A stretch of 17,438 nt of DNA, from the NCBI GenBank assembly GCA_964453265.1, contig CAYVNU010000025.1, forward strand, positions 1 through 17,438, written 5' to 3'. Position numbers and translations under genes: made by a program. The notes beneath the pieces were generated by a model that worked only from the letters and a program-made list of their open reading frames with translations, had not been told where the DNA came from and searched no databases. Every line of letters starts with the position of its first letter. The first letter of the stretch is position 1. Positions 1 to 7,010 of the stretch are shown piece after piece. Source of the DNA: CAYVNU01 sp964453265. Lineage in GTDB: Bacteria > Patescibacteriota > Doudnabacteria > UBA920.

Positions 1-81
1 CTAACAGCAAAAATCCTGGGGCCTTGGATAGAATACCAAGACGTTTCCGTCCCAGATTACTCTTATGGCTCTAGAACATAA
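1..81 (+). CDS. 3' end of an unidentified protein gene (partial)
   Basis: Frame 1 is open from the window edge to a TAA at 79-81 and encodes 26 residues ending in DYSYGSRT. I do not recognise the protein. Support is indirect: the stop codon lies in the right arm of a plus-direction terminator hairpin (59-93), so a plus-strand gene should end here. Frame 3 is also open, to a TAG at 72-74, so the frame is not certain. A non-coding RNA ending at this terminator cannot be excluded. Confidence 0.4.
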   Translation, partial: LTAKILGPWIEYQDVSVPDYSYGSRT

Positions 82-93
82 GAGTCTTTTTAT
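59..93 (+). terminator. Rho-independent terminator of the upstream gene
   Basis: A perfect 9-bp stem (ACTCTTATG 59-67, CATAAGAGT 77-85) with a 9-nt loop is followed by CTTTTTAT. The T-run lies only on the plus-strand side, so it stops rightward transcription. The stem overlaps the putative stop codon at 79-81. Confidence 0.8.
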
Positions 94-401
94 ACTTTTG
101 TCTCAAACTCACCGAATTGGTTTTTCGGGTCGCTGTTTGAAGAACTAAAAATACTATACCATATGCCAAACCTGCTGGCAAACGAGTTTTCCACAGGCAA
201 ATTAGCAACAAATAGATGGTGTCTTTCCGGAAACCCGAGGTGCCGCTATCCCTGCCTTGCCGGCAGATAGGCGAAATTCAGAGCTTAAATAAGTTATAAC
301 TCTGGATCCCGGCTCGCGCCCTCGGCTGCACTCGGGCTTGGCCGGGATGACAAAGTTATAGAATCCGATTGCTTTAAATTGTTTCTCTCATTAAATATAT
401 A
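94..401. other. Intergenic region, about 300 bp, no convincing gene
   Basis: No start-codon ORF with a ribosome site is visible. The minus strand is open without an ATG from 245 down to a TAA at 90-92 (about 51 codons, C-terminus GEFETKV). It could be a decayed gene end or chance. A small palindrome (CTGCC 252-256, GGCAG 262-266) lies just beyond the broken 5' end of that frame. A larger palindromic repeat at 306-348 follows. The rest shows nothing I can name. Confidence 0.5.
291..360. repeat. Palindromic intergenic repeat flanked by 8-bp direct repeats
   Basis: Arms ATCCCGGC (306-313) and GCCGGGAT (341-348) are perfect complements. An inner GCCC (318-321) can pair with GGGC (334-337). The octamer AAGTTATA occurs on both sides in the same orientation, at 291-298 and 353-360, as a target-site duplication would. 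The element is GC-rich within an AT-rich genome. It resembles the small hairpin repeats (GGATnCCGG...CCGGGATGA type) dispersed in many bacterial genomes. Non-autonomous mobility is inference. Confidence 0.55.
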
Positions 402-430
402 TTGACAATTTTACTAAAATGTGCTATAAT
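402..430 (+). promoter_or_regulatory. Consensus sigma-70 promoter with extended -10
   Basis: TTGACA (402-407) and TATAAT (425-430) are both perfect and separated by exactly 17 bp, with TGC just before the -10. This is the best promoter in the window. Transcription should start near 437 and drive the His-rich membrane protein at 469. Confidence 0.9.
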
Positions 431-436
431 TATATA

Positions 437-463
437 TTGCCCAGAAAAGGGCAAGAAGGAGGG
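437..463 (+). promoter_or_regulatory. 5'-end hairpin and strong Shine-Dalgarno
   Basis: TTGCCC (437-442) pairs with GGGCAA (449-454) around an AGAAAA loop, right at the predicted 5' end of the mRNA. GAAGGAGGG (455-463) follows, 5 nt before the ATG at 469. A 5'-terminal hairpin usually protects an mRNA from decay. The near-full Shine-Dalgarno contrasts with the weak or absent sites ahead of most other genes here. Together they suggest selection for high output. Confidence 0.7.
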
Positions 464-468
464 TCACT

Positions 469-723
469 ATGAGCGACCACAACCATGGTCATGGCAATGG
501 CCATGACCATCATTCCGATGGGCACAAAGATGCCCACGGACACAACCACGAGCCCAGCTTGGGCTACTTGGTTGTAGTGATACTGATTCTCGGGTCCTTG
601 TTTCTATGGACCCGAAGCTGGCCCAATGATGGACCAGCTGTGGCAGGGGTTTTTATTGCCGCAGCATTCTTCGTTCTCGTCCTTGCCCCGTTTTTGGACA
701 AGGGAGACCACGGCCACCACTAA
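469..723 (+). CDS. Small His-rich two-helix membrane protein, unknown function
   Basis: The 84-residue product has ten histidines among residues 4-27, in an HNHGHGNGHDHH-type stretch rich in Asp and Gly. Two hydrophobic helices follow (about 33-47 and 56-76), joined by a short loop with W47, R49 and W51, and the tail ends DHGHH. With two helices, both His-rich ends lie on the same membrane face. Such stretches bind Ni, Zn, Co or Cu in metallochaperones and transporters, so metal binding is a reasonable inference, but I recognise no family. The gene is monocistronic, with a perfect promoter, a strong ribosome site and its own terminator. It is visibly GC-richer than the flanking genes, which fits high expression or recent acquisition. 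The start is fixed by the Shine-Dalgarno at 455-463. Confidence 0.85.
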   Translation: MSDHNHGHGNGHDHHSDGHKDAHGHNHEPSLGYLVVVILILGSLFLWTRSWPNDGPAVAGVFIAAAFFVLVLAPFLDKGDHGHH

Positions 724-762
724 GACGACCCGAACGTAGTACTTACGGGTCGTCTTTTTTTT
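722..762 (+). terminator. Strong Rho-independent terminator
   Basis: AAGACGACCCG (722-732) pairs perfectly with CGGGTCGTCTT (746-756), and eight T residues (755-762) follow. It starts inside the stop codon of the His-rich gene. The complementary strand has no T-run after the stem, so it should not terminate the leftward dnaE transcript. Confidence 0.9.
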
Positions 763-3700
763 ATATTACATCTACCTTATTAACTTCGGGAATTTGTTTT
801 AAGCGCGCAACTAACTCGGGAATAATATTAACCTGGCTTTGAGTTTTAATTTTTTTTGCGTTTGACCCGGCGCCTACGGACAAATACACCTGGGCATTAC
901 CCGGAAAAGCCTGCAAAACAGTTTTAATATTATTTAAAACATCCATATTGGCCAAACCAGCCATATGCAAAACCAGCTGTTTAGTTTTTTCCATTTCGCT
1001 AAGCGCCATGTTGTAAAGTTCATCACTCGGAAGCTCGGTTACTGTTTCCGCAATTAATTTAAATTCTTCATCTTTATCGGACAGACGCCCGGCCACTTGA
1101 ACAATTTTGTCATTGGCCAAGTAGGGGAGAGAGGCTTCCATAATTTTTGGAAAAACCAAAACTTCCACGCTGCCTGTGCCGTCTTGCAAAGTAAAAAAAG
1201 CCATAGGGTCGTTTTTTTTAGTCAGCGTGCGCTTTAGTCTAGAAATAATGCCGCCCATAGTTACGCTATTACCTAGCATTTCTAAATTTAAATTTTTTAC
1301 CAACTGCAAAGACGACAAAACTTTGCGGTAATTTTCCAGCGGGTGTGAAGAAACATACATGCCTAAGTGTTCTTTTTCCCAGGCTAATTTTTCTTCCTTA
1401 GTTGCCGGGGCTGATACTTTTAAAACCAACTTGCCCAAATGCAAAGTTTTCCCGAACAAAGAATTTTGTCCGGAATTTTCCGCCTTATAATGTTCACGCA
1501 CAAAAGTTAAAACTTCTTCAGTGTTGTTAAGCAGTTGTCCGCGTTCGCCAAAAGCATCTAAAGCGCCGGCTTTTACCAAAGCCTCCCAGGATTTTTTATT
1601 AAAATTTTTAACATGGCACTTTAAAAGAAAATCCTGTAACGAAAAAAAGGGATGAGTATCTTTCTGGTCGCTAACAACTGATAACTGATTATTTTCCCGT
1701 GCCTCTATGATTCTATCTATTACATCACTGCCCAAATTTTTTATAGCATTAAGGCCAAAGCGAATGGTTTTTTCATCTACCACGGTAAAATCGCCCAAAG
1801 ATTCCGAAACTGAAGGAGGTAAAACCGCAATGCCTAAATTTTTACATTCTTCCACAGCCTCATAAATTTTATCTTCATCGCCGCTTTCTGCAGTCATCAA
1901 CGCAGCCATAAATTCCACCGGATAGTTAGCTTTCATGTAAGCTGTCTGATATGAAACCACGGAATAAGAAGCAGAGTGAGCTTTGTTAAAACCATAAGCC
2001 GCAAAAGGCTCAATCCATGTCCAAATCTGTTCGGCTTTCTGATGGCTCCATTTGCTGGTTTCCTGGCAACCCTGAATAAATTTAATTTTCTGCTTAGCCA
2101 TTTCTTCCGGAATTTTTTTACCAACCGCTTTTCTAAATTTATCCACTTCCTCCCATGAATAGCCGGCCAAGTCATGGGCAATAGTTAGCAAGTCATCCTG
2201 ATAAACCAAAATCCCGTAAGTTCTGCGTAGAATTTTTTCAAAAGCCGGATCTAAATACTGAATTAGTTTTGGATCATGTTTGCGCTTAATATAGTCTTCA
2301 ATAAACTGCATAGGGCCCGGGCGGTACAAAGCAATCATGGCCATCATATCGAAAACCGAAGAAGGTTTTAATTCTTTTAAATACCTGGTCATGCCGCTGC
2401 TACCCATTTGAAAAACGCCGAAAGTCAGGCCGTCTGACAACAGCTTAAAAGTTTTTGGGTCGGGATGCGGCAAATTATAAATATCTATTTTAGTCCCGTA
2501 TCTTTTTTCAACCAAGTTAACCGCAAATTCCAAAATACTTAAATTGCGAATTCCCAGCAAATCAAGCTTAACCACACCCACGGCTTTGCTGTTAGCGTTT
2601 ACATCTAAGGCATACATATCGTACTGGGTAATAGTGCGCTCGCCGTCAGGTTCTTTTTGCAGCGACATGTAGTCGGTTAACGGAGTTGGGGTAATAACAA
2701 TTCCCGCAGCATGAACAGAAGCATGCCTGGCGCAGCCTTCCAGTTTTTTTGCAATTGTTAAAACGCGGCGGGTTTCCGGATCTTGATCATAAATTGCTTT
2801 TAGCTCGGGAGTTTTTTCCAAAGCAATATCTAAAGTCATATGAAAACCCTGTTTGCCAATAGGAATCATTTTGGCAATTTGGTCGCACTTAGAATAGGGA
2901 ACACCTAAAGCCCGACCTACATCTCTGACCGCGGCTCTAGCCATCATAGTTCCAAAAGTAATAATTTGAGCGACTTTGTCGTGCCCGTATTTTTGGGTAA
3001 TGTATTGAATAACCTCGTCGCGGCGGTTATCGGCAATGTCTAAATCTATATCTGGCGGAGTCGGTCTATGCATGGTTAAAAAACGCTCAAAAGGAAGTTC
3101 GTAATACAAAGGGTCAACATTTGTAATACCTAAAATCCTACCAACAATACTGCCGGCCGCGCTGCCTCTGGTGTTGGTAATCGCACCAATTTTATGCGCA
3201 CCCTCTACTACATCTGCCACCATTAAAAAATAAGTATCAAAACCTTTTTTGCAAATAATATTTAATTCGTAATCTATACGCGCTAAAATATCCTCGGACA
3301 CAATACCGTCTTTGCCATATAAATTTTTTGCTTTTTCATGAACCAGCTGTTTTAAATAGGTTTGTGAGTCAAGCCCTTCCGGAATTTCCACGCTCGGAAA
3401 ATAACGTTGGTCAATTTTAATTTCTAAGTTGCACATCTGAGCGATTTTTCCTGTATTTTCCACAGCTTCCGGAATATCGGAAAATAACTCCGCCATAAGC
3501 GCGGGGGATTTTAAAGACAAATCGTAAGCCCTCATATCCAGCCGGTCTGTATCGTTAATAGTTTTACCAATACCAATACAAACCATTACATCCTGGGCTT
3601 CAAAATCATCCGGATATATATAGTGGCAGTCGGCTGTTGCAACCAAACCTAAATTATTCGCCCTGGCCAAAGCTATTAGTTTTTTATTAAGCTCTTCTTC

Positions 3701-4270
3701 TTTTTGTTTTTCCGGATTTGTCTCGCCTTCGGTTTGTCGGCAATTACGCTGAATTTCAATAAATAGTTTTTCCGAACCAAAAATCTCTAAATATTTTTGC
3801 AGCGCTTCTTGGCCCGCATTTTGGGACTTTATTACATTACGCGCAATTTCTCCGCGTTGGCATCCGGACAAACAAATTAAACCTTTAGAATACTCTGCCA
3901 ATACTTTTAAATCTATTCGAGGCTTATAATAAAACCCGTCTAAATGCGCAATAGTTGTAAGCTTAATTAAATTTTTATAGCCTTCGTCATTTTCAGCCAA
4001 AAGAGTTAAGTGATAATAATCAGCATCTGTTTTACCTTCTTTATCTTGAAGTGTCCTGGGCGCGACATACGCCTCCAGCCCAATAATCGGCTTTATACCT
4101 TGTTCTTTACACTTATTATAAAACTCAATTGTGCCGTACAAAACCCCATGGTCAGTTATTGCCAATGCTTCCATACCCAATTCTTTGGCGCGTTCAACTA
4201 AGGGCTCAGGCTTGGAAAGCCCGTCGAGCAAAGAATAGTGCGAATGGCAATGTAAATGGGTAAAGTTCAT
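761..4270 (-). CDS. dnaE: DNA polymerase III subunit alpha
   Basis: Catalytic subunit of the replicative polymerase, adding dNTPs at the fork with the beta clamp. At 1169 residues it has the usual DnaE1 length. The N-terminal PHP domain shows HLHCHSHYSLLDG (5-17) and ITDHG (38-42). The polymerase core shows PPDIDLD with D407 and D409, plus a third acidic residue D570 in VVKLDLLG; these match the metal-binding aspartates of family C polymerases. Other hallmarks are ALYRPGPM, GILVYQDDLL, the YGFNKAHSASYSVVSY block near 760, a helix-hairpin-helix stretch (NFNKKSWEALVKAGALDAFG) and a C-terminal OB fold (MGGIISRLKR, FFTLQDGTGSVEVLVFP). No DnaQ-type exonuclease is fused. Residues about 861-870 (NQLSVVSDQ) look like a translated intergenic repeat. 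It runs alone on the minus strand, and no clear terminator follows it. Confidence 0.98.
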   Translation of the reverse strand: MNFTHLHCHSHYSLLDGLSKPEPLVERAKELGMEALAITDHGVLYGTIEFYNKCKEQGIKPIIGLEAYVAPRTLQDKEGKTDADYYHLTLLAENDEGYKNLIKLTTIAHLDGFYYKPRIDLKVLAEYSKGLICLSGCQRGEIARNVIKSQNAGQEALQKYLEIFGSEKLFIEIQRNCRQTEGETNPEKQKEEELNKKLIALARANNLGLVATADCHYIYPDDFEAQDVMVCIGIGKTINDTDRLDMRAYDLSLKSPALMAELFSDIPEAVENTGKIAQMCNLEIKIDQRYFPSVEIPEGLDSQTYLKQLVHEKAKNLYGKDGIVSEDILARIDYELNIICKKGFDTYFLMVADVVEGAHKIGAITNTRGSAAGSIVGRILGITNVDPLYYELPFERFLTMHRPTPPDIDLDIADNRRDEVIQYITQKYGHDKVAQIITFGTMMARAAVRDVGRALGVPYSKCDQIAKMIPIGKQGFHMTLDIALEKTPELKAIYDQDPETRRVLTIAKKLEGCARHASVHAAGIVITPTPLTDYMSLQKEPDGERTITQYDMYALDVNANSKAVGVVKLDLLGIRNLSILEFAVNLVEKRYGTKIDIYNLPHPDPKTFKLLSDGLTFGVFQMGSSGMTRYLKELKPSSVFDMMAMIALYRPGPMQFIEDYIKRKHDPKLIQYLDPAFEKILRRTYGILVYQDDLLTIAHDLAGYSWEEVDKFRKAVGKKIPEEMAKQKIKFIQGCQETSKWSHQKAEQIWTWIEPFAAYGFNKAHSASYSVVSYQTAYMKANYPVEFMAALMTAESGDEDKIYEAVEECKNLGIAVLPPSVSESLGDFTVVDEKTIRFGLNAIKNLGSDVIDRIIEARENNQLSVVSDQKDTHPFFSLQDFLLKCHVKNFNKKSWEALVKAGALDAFGERGQLLNNTEEVLTFVREHYKAENSGQNSLFGKTLHLGKLVLKVSAPATKEEKLAWEKEHLGMYVSSHPLENYRKVLSSLQLVKNLNLEMLGNSVTMGGIISRLKRTLTKKNDPMAFFTLQDGTGSVEVLVFPKIMEASLPYLANDKIVQVAGRLSDKDEEFKLIAETVTELPSDELYNMALSEMEKTKQLVLHMAGLANMDVLNNIKTVLQAFPGNAQVYLSVGAGSNAKKIKTQSQVNIIPELVARLKQIPEVNKVDVI
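1671..1690. repeat. Short tandem repeat inside dnaE
   Basis: AACTGAT occurs twice in tandem (676-682 and 683-689 after 1000), preceded by CTAACAACTG. On the coding strand this reads as an ATCAGTT-type repeat and encodes N861 to V866 of DnaE. It sits where relatives usually have a short loop before the SLxDF motif. ATCAGTT-type units are a common intergenic repeat in CPR-like genomes (from memory), so I read this as an in-frame repeat insertion. Confidence 0.5.
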
Positions 4271-4312
4271 GAAAGGCTTAGTTTATGCTTAACTGAGTGC
4301 AAAAACGGTTAA

Positions 4313-4321
4313 ATTTTAACA
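4313..4321 (-). promoter_or_regulatory. Possible extended -10 for dnaE
   Basis: On the minus strand this reads TGTTAAAAT, a TGn-type extended -10, about 45 nt upstream of the dnaE ATG. No good -35 is visible at the right spacing. It would be divergent from the promoter at 4375. Weak support. Confidence 0.3.
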
Positions 4322-4374
4322 ATATTTCTAACAGCAATTTTGCAACCTTAATATTACCAAAATTCTCCGCATTT

Positions 4375-4383
4375 TGCTATAAT
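4375..4383 (+). promoter_or_regulatory. Extended -10 promoter for the 4408-rodA pair
   Basis: TGCTATAAT (4375-4383) is a perfect -10 with the extended TG. The -35 position is poor (TACCAA), as tolerated with an extended -10. The predicted start near 4390 leaves only about an 18-nt leader with no Shine-Dalgarno before the ATG at 4408. Confidence 0.65.
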
Positions 4384-4407
4384 AAAACTACATTAAAATC
4401 AAAATAA

Positions 4408-5280
4408 ATGTCACTCCTAAAAGAAAAATTAGAATTAGAAATTGAGGAAGCGGAATTCTTAGCCGGCAAAACTTTAAACCAGTTCCCTCCAGTTGTAAAA
4501 TATGCTTTAATTCTTTGCGTGCTTGGGATTGTACCGGCCTACTATATTTCAAAAAATATTTCCCACAAATATTGGCAAAAACAATACCAAACTTTACTCA
4601 CAAGCCCGAAGCCAAGTTTTAGCGATGCTCTTGCGCCTAAAATTTCACCCATTACATTAATTTATAGCCAAAATAGCTATTCAGCGCTTGTTAAAGTTAG
4701 CAACGAAAATTTGAATTTAAACTTGCCGGAAACACCTTATCAAGTAGATTTTTTTAACCAAAAAAATGAGACTGTTTACTCCAGCCAGGGCAAAATATTT
4801 TTATTACCCAATCAAACCAAATACGTACTAGTAGGCAAATTTAACACAAATGAAAGCATTGCTTCGGCAAACTTTTATTTAACTAACCCTCCCAAATGGC
4901 AAAAAAGGATTGCTATTGCCAAAGTAAATCTCAACGTTTTTATATCGCAATTTTCAAATCAGCAAGATCCGGCCGCATTTTTTGCGGAAGGCAGCCTGCA
5001 AAATTTAAGTCCGTACAAAATTAATTCTGTCCGCTTAACATTTTTGGTAAAAAATTCTTCCGGCGATATTTTAACCGCCAGTCAGCGAGATGAATTTAAC
5101 TTAGAGCCAGGCAAAACCAGAAGCTTCAAACAACTTTGGCCAGGACTTTTTCTAAACAATGCGGCAAAAGTAGAAATATTTGCTGATACAAACCCCCTGG
5201 ATAGAAACAATCTAAATATACAACAAGAAAATACCACTAACTCCTCTGATTTAAGCAGACCAAATTCCAATAACTACTAG
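4408..5280 (+). CDS. Membrane-anchored protein of unknown function upstream of RodA
   Basis: 290 residues. A charged cytoplasmic N-terminus with a Glu-rich helix (5-18) precedes one membrane helix (about 31-49, YALILCVLGIVPAYYI). A long extracytoplasmic part follows, of alternating short hydrophobic strands and turns with a beta-sandwich look (YSALVKVSNENLNL, VDFFNQKNETVYSSQGKIFL, VRLTFLVKNSSGDIL). The tail is polar and Asn/Ser-rich. The SGDIL and LEPGKTRSFKQLW stretches recall FxLYD-like secretion or adhesion domains, but I do not recognise a family. The stop TAG at 5278-5280 is one base from the rodA ATG, so the two are co-transcribed. A cell-envelope role is inference from the anchor and the RodA partnership. 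The start is leader-poor and rests on the promoter at 4375. Confidence 0.8.
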   Translation: MSLLKEKLELEIEEAEFLAGKTLNQFPPVVKYALILCVLGIVPAYYISKNISHKYWQKQYQTLLTSPKPSFSDALAPKISPITLIYSQNSYSALVKVSNENLNLNLPETPYQVDFFNQKNETVYSSQGKIFLLPNQTKYVLVGKFNTNESIASANFYLTNPPKWQKRIAIAKVNLNVFISQFSNQQDPAAFFAEGSLQNLSPYKINSVRLTFLVKNSSGDILTASQRDEFNLEPGKTRSFKQLWPGLFLNNAAKVEIFADTNPLDRNNLNIQQENTTNSSDLSRPNSNNY

Positions 5281-5281
5281 T

Positions 5282-6382
5282 ATGTTAAATGTTTTTAGAA
5301 AATTTAAATATATTGACGTGCCTTTGTTAGTAACAACCCTGCTGCTAATAGTAGCGGGGCTTGCTGTTTTATATAGTACATCAGTTACTTCCCAAAACCT
5401 GGGAGTTTTTTACAAGCAAGCTATTTACGCAGGAATTGGACTTGCTGCATTTTTCTTTTTTTCGTTTTTTGATTATAAAACCTTGGCCAAAACTAACAGA
5501 ATAATTTATCCTTTAATTGTATTAGTTCTTATTTATTTATTAATATTTGGTAGCGTAATTCGTGGTGGTAAAAGATGGGTAGAACTACCGTTCTTTAATT
5601 TCCAACCGGCTGAATTTGTAAAGATTATTGTAATTTTAGGCCTAGCCAGACTACTACATTTAAAAAGGGGACAAATAAATTCTTGGTCAATTTTAATCTG
5701 GTCTTTGACCTATGCGTTAATTCCGGCCGGTCTGGTAATTTTAGAGCCTGATTTAGGCTCAGCCTTGGTAATTTTAGGCTTATGGCTCGGCATGGTACTA
5801 ATTAGCCCTATTAAAAAAAAGGTTGTATTTGTACTTTTTATTTCTGCTCTTATATTGACGGGAGTTACCTGGAAATTTGTTCTAAGAGATTTCCAAAAAG
5901 ATAGAATTAAAGTTTTTATAAACCCGGCGCTAGACCCACGCGGCAGGGGATACAATGTTCAACAAGCAACGATTGCGGTTGGTAGTGGTAAAATATTCGG
6001 AAGAGGCTTTGGGCAAGGACTTCAGAGCCAAAATAGATTTTTGCCAGAACGACAAACAGATTTTATTTTTGCCGCAAGCGGTGAAGAAATAGGTTTTGTG
6101 GGTCTTAGCGCTATTGTCGGTTTATTTTTATTCCTTTGTGCTAGACTTTTAAAAATTATCCCGAAAGCCAGAGACGACCTAGGCATGTATATTGTTGGGG
6201 GAGTGTTATTTTTTGTACTAATACACACGGTAGTTAATGCTGGTATGAACTTAGGGCTCTTACCAGTTACGGGCATTCCCTTACCTTTTTTTAGTGCCGG
6301 CGGCAGTAATTTGATTGTTATATTAAGCGCCTTAGGAATTGCCCAAAATGTAAGCCTTGAGTCTAAATTTTTACGATTTTAA
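5282..6382 (+). CDS. rodA: Rod shape-determining protein RodA (SEDS peptidoglycan glycosyltransferase)
   Basis: A polytopic SEDS-family enzyme that polymerises lipid II into glycan strands for elongation, normally with a class B PBP. The 366 residues match RodA length. Signature segments are GGKRWVEL with W99, FQPAEFVKI, EPDLGSALVILGLWLG, DPRGRGYNVQQATIAVGSG, then LPERQTDFIF with D260, which aligns with the catalytic aspartate of RodA (D262 in E. coli). After it come SGEEIGFVG and the C-terminal NAGMNLGLLPVTGIPLPFFSAGGS block. About ten hydrophobic helices are visible. RodA is preferred over FtsW because of the RGGKRW and LPERQTDFIF forms and the lack of division neighbours. It follows the preceding membrane gene with a 1-bp gap. 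No terminator is obvious downstream. Confidence 0.93.
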   Translation: MLNVFRKFKYIDVPLLVTTLLLIVAGLAVLYSTSVTSQNLGVFYKQAIYAGIGLAAFFFFSFFDYKTLAKTNRIIYPLIVLVLIYLLIFGSVIRGGKRWVELPFFNFQPAEFVKIIVILGLARLLHLKRGQINSWSILIWSLTYALIPAGLVILEPDLGSALVILGLWLGMVLISPIKKKVVFVLFISALILTGVTWKFVLRDFQKDRIKVFINPALDPRGRGYNVQQATIAVGSGKIFGRGFGQGLQSQNRFLPERQTDFIFAASGEEIGFVGLSAIVGLFLFLCARLLKIIPKARDDLGMYIVGGVLFFVLIHTVVNAGMNLGLLPVTGIPLPFFSAGGSNLIVILSALGIAQNVSLESKFLRF

Positions 6383-6388
6383 ATAATG

Positions 6389-6397
6389 TGTTATAGT
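6389..6397 (+). promoter_or_regulatory. Extended -10 promoter of the zinc-ribbon gene
   Basis: TGTTATAGT (6389-6397) lies just after the rodA stop. The -35 position (TTTTAC near 6369) is weak. The predicted start near 6404 gives a 30-nt leader to the ATG at 6434. Confidence 0.5.
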
Positions 6398-6433
6398 ATA
6401 AAAGTATTGGGCGTAATTTATTTAAAATAATCT

Positions 6434-6856
6434 ATGAACAACAAAATTCCACGTAAATCTGACTCTCTATTTGGCGGCAAAAATTTTGATTTTAACAAAG
6501 TTATTCAATGGCTGGGTTTTATGCTTAGGTGTCCGATTTGTGGCTTTAAATATAATCTGGATCAAACAAAAATTATTGAAAGCGAAAGAAATGAAGCTTT
6601 CGACGAAGCCCATATTCTTATTCATTCAGATTGCACTAAATGCAAAAGTTCAGTTATGTTTAACGTTGAAATACATGGGCCAGAAATTTTTAGCGTTGGC
6701 ATGGTAACTGACCTCACTCAATCAGACAGTCGAAAGTTCAAATCTAAAGAGTCCATATCTTTAAATGAAGTTATAAATATCCACCAGGCGCTAAAAGCTT
6801 TTAAAGGCGACATAGTAAGTGCTCTAAAACCAGAACTTGCAGCAAAAAAAGCCTAA
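6434..6856 (+). CDS. Zinc-ribbon-like protein of unknown function
   Basis: 140 residues. After an about 30-residue N-terminal stretch comes MLRCPICGFKYN (C33, C36), and 40 residues later a second pair in SDCTKCKSS, which together make a CxxC...CxxC zinc-ribbon layout. The region between holds charged helix-like sequence and the tail is Lys/Ala-rich. No signal peptide or membrane helix is present, so it is probably cytoplasmic. The gene stands alone between rodA and rplY, with its own -10 and a terminator downstream. There is no Shine-Dalgarno at 6434. The internal ATG at M31 directly before RCPICG is an alternative start. DNA or RNA binding is possible from the fold but is not shown. Confidence 0.75.
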   Translation: MNNKIPRKSDSLFGGKNFDFNKVIQWLGFMLRCPICGFKYNLDQTKIIESERNEAFDEAHILIHSDCTKCKSSVMFNVEIHGPEIFSVGMVTDLTQSDSRKFKSKESISLNEVINIHQALKAFKGDIVSALKPELAAKKA

Positions 6857-6889
6857 AATTGAAAAACACATCTTATTTAATCTAAATTT

Positions 6890-6916
6890 AAAGCCTTGCC
6901 AAAAGTAAGGCTTTTT
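6890..6916 (+). terminator. Rho-independent terminator after the zinc-ribbon gene
   Basis: AAAGCCTT (6890-6897) pairs with AAGGCTTT (6907-6914), followed by a short T-run (912-916 after 6000). The -35 of the rplY promoter lies inside this hairpin. Confidence 0.7.
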
Positions 6917-6924
6917 GTTATAAT
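6896..6924 (+). promoter_or_regulatory. rplY promoter, overlapping the upstream terminator
   Basis: TTGCCA (6896-6901, five of six consensus bases), a 17-bp spacer and TATAAT (6919-6924), with an extended TGT before the -10. The start should be near 6931. The -35 and most of the spacer coincide with the terminator hairpin at 6890-6916, so one 27-bp stretch serves two functions. Confidence 0.8.
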
Positions 6925-7010
6925 CTTGAATATTTATTAAAGATTTGTAAGTATGCGGGCATTTATTAAACAATGTTTGCAGATGGGCAAATCTATTTAA
7001 GGAAAGAAGT

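Noticed and set aside
722..762. Bidirectional terminator serving dnaE too
   Set aside because: Read on the minus strand, no T-run follows the stem.
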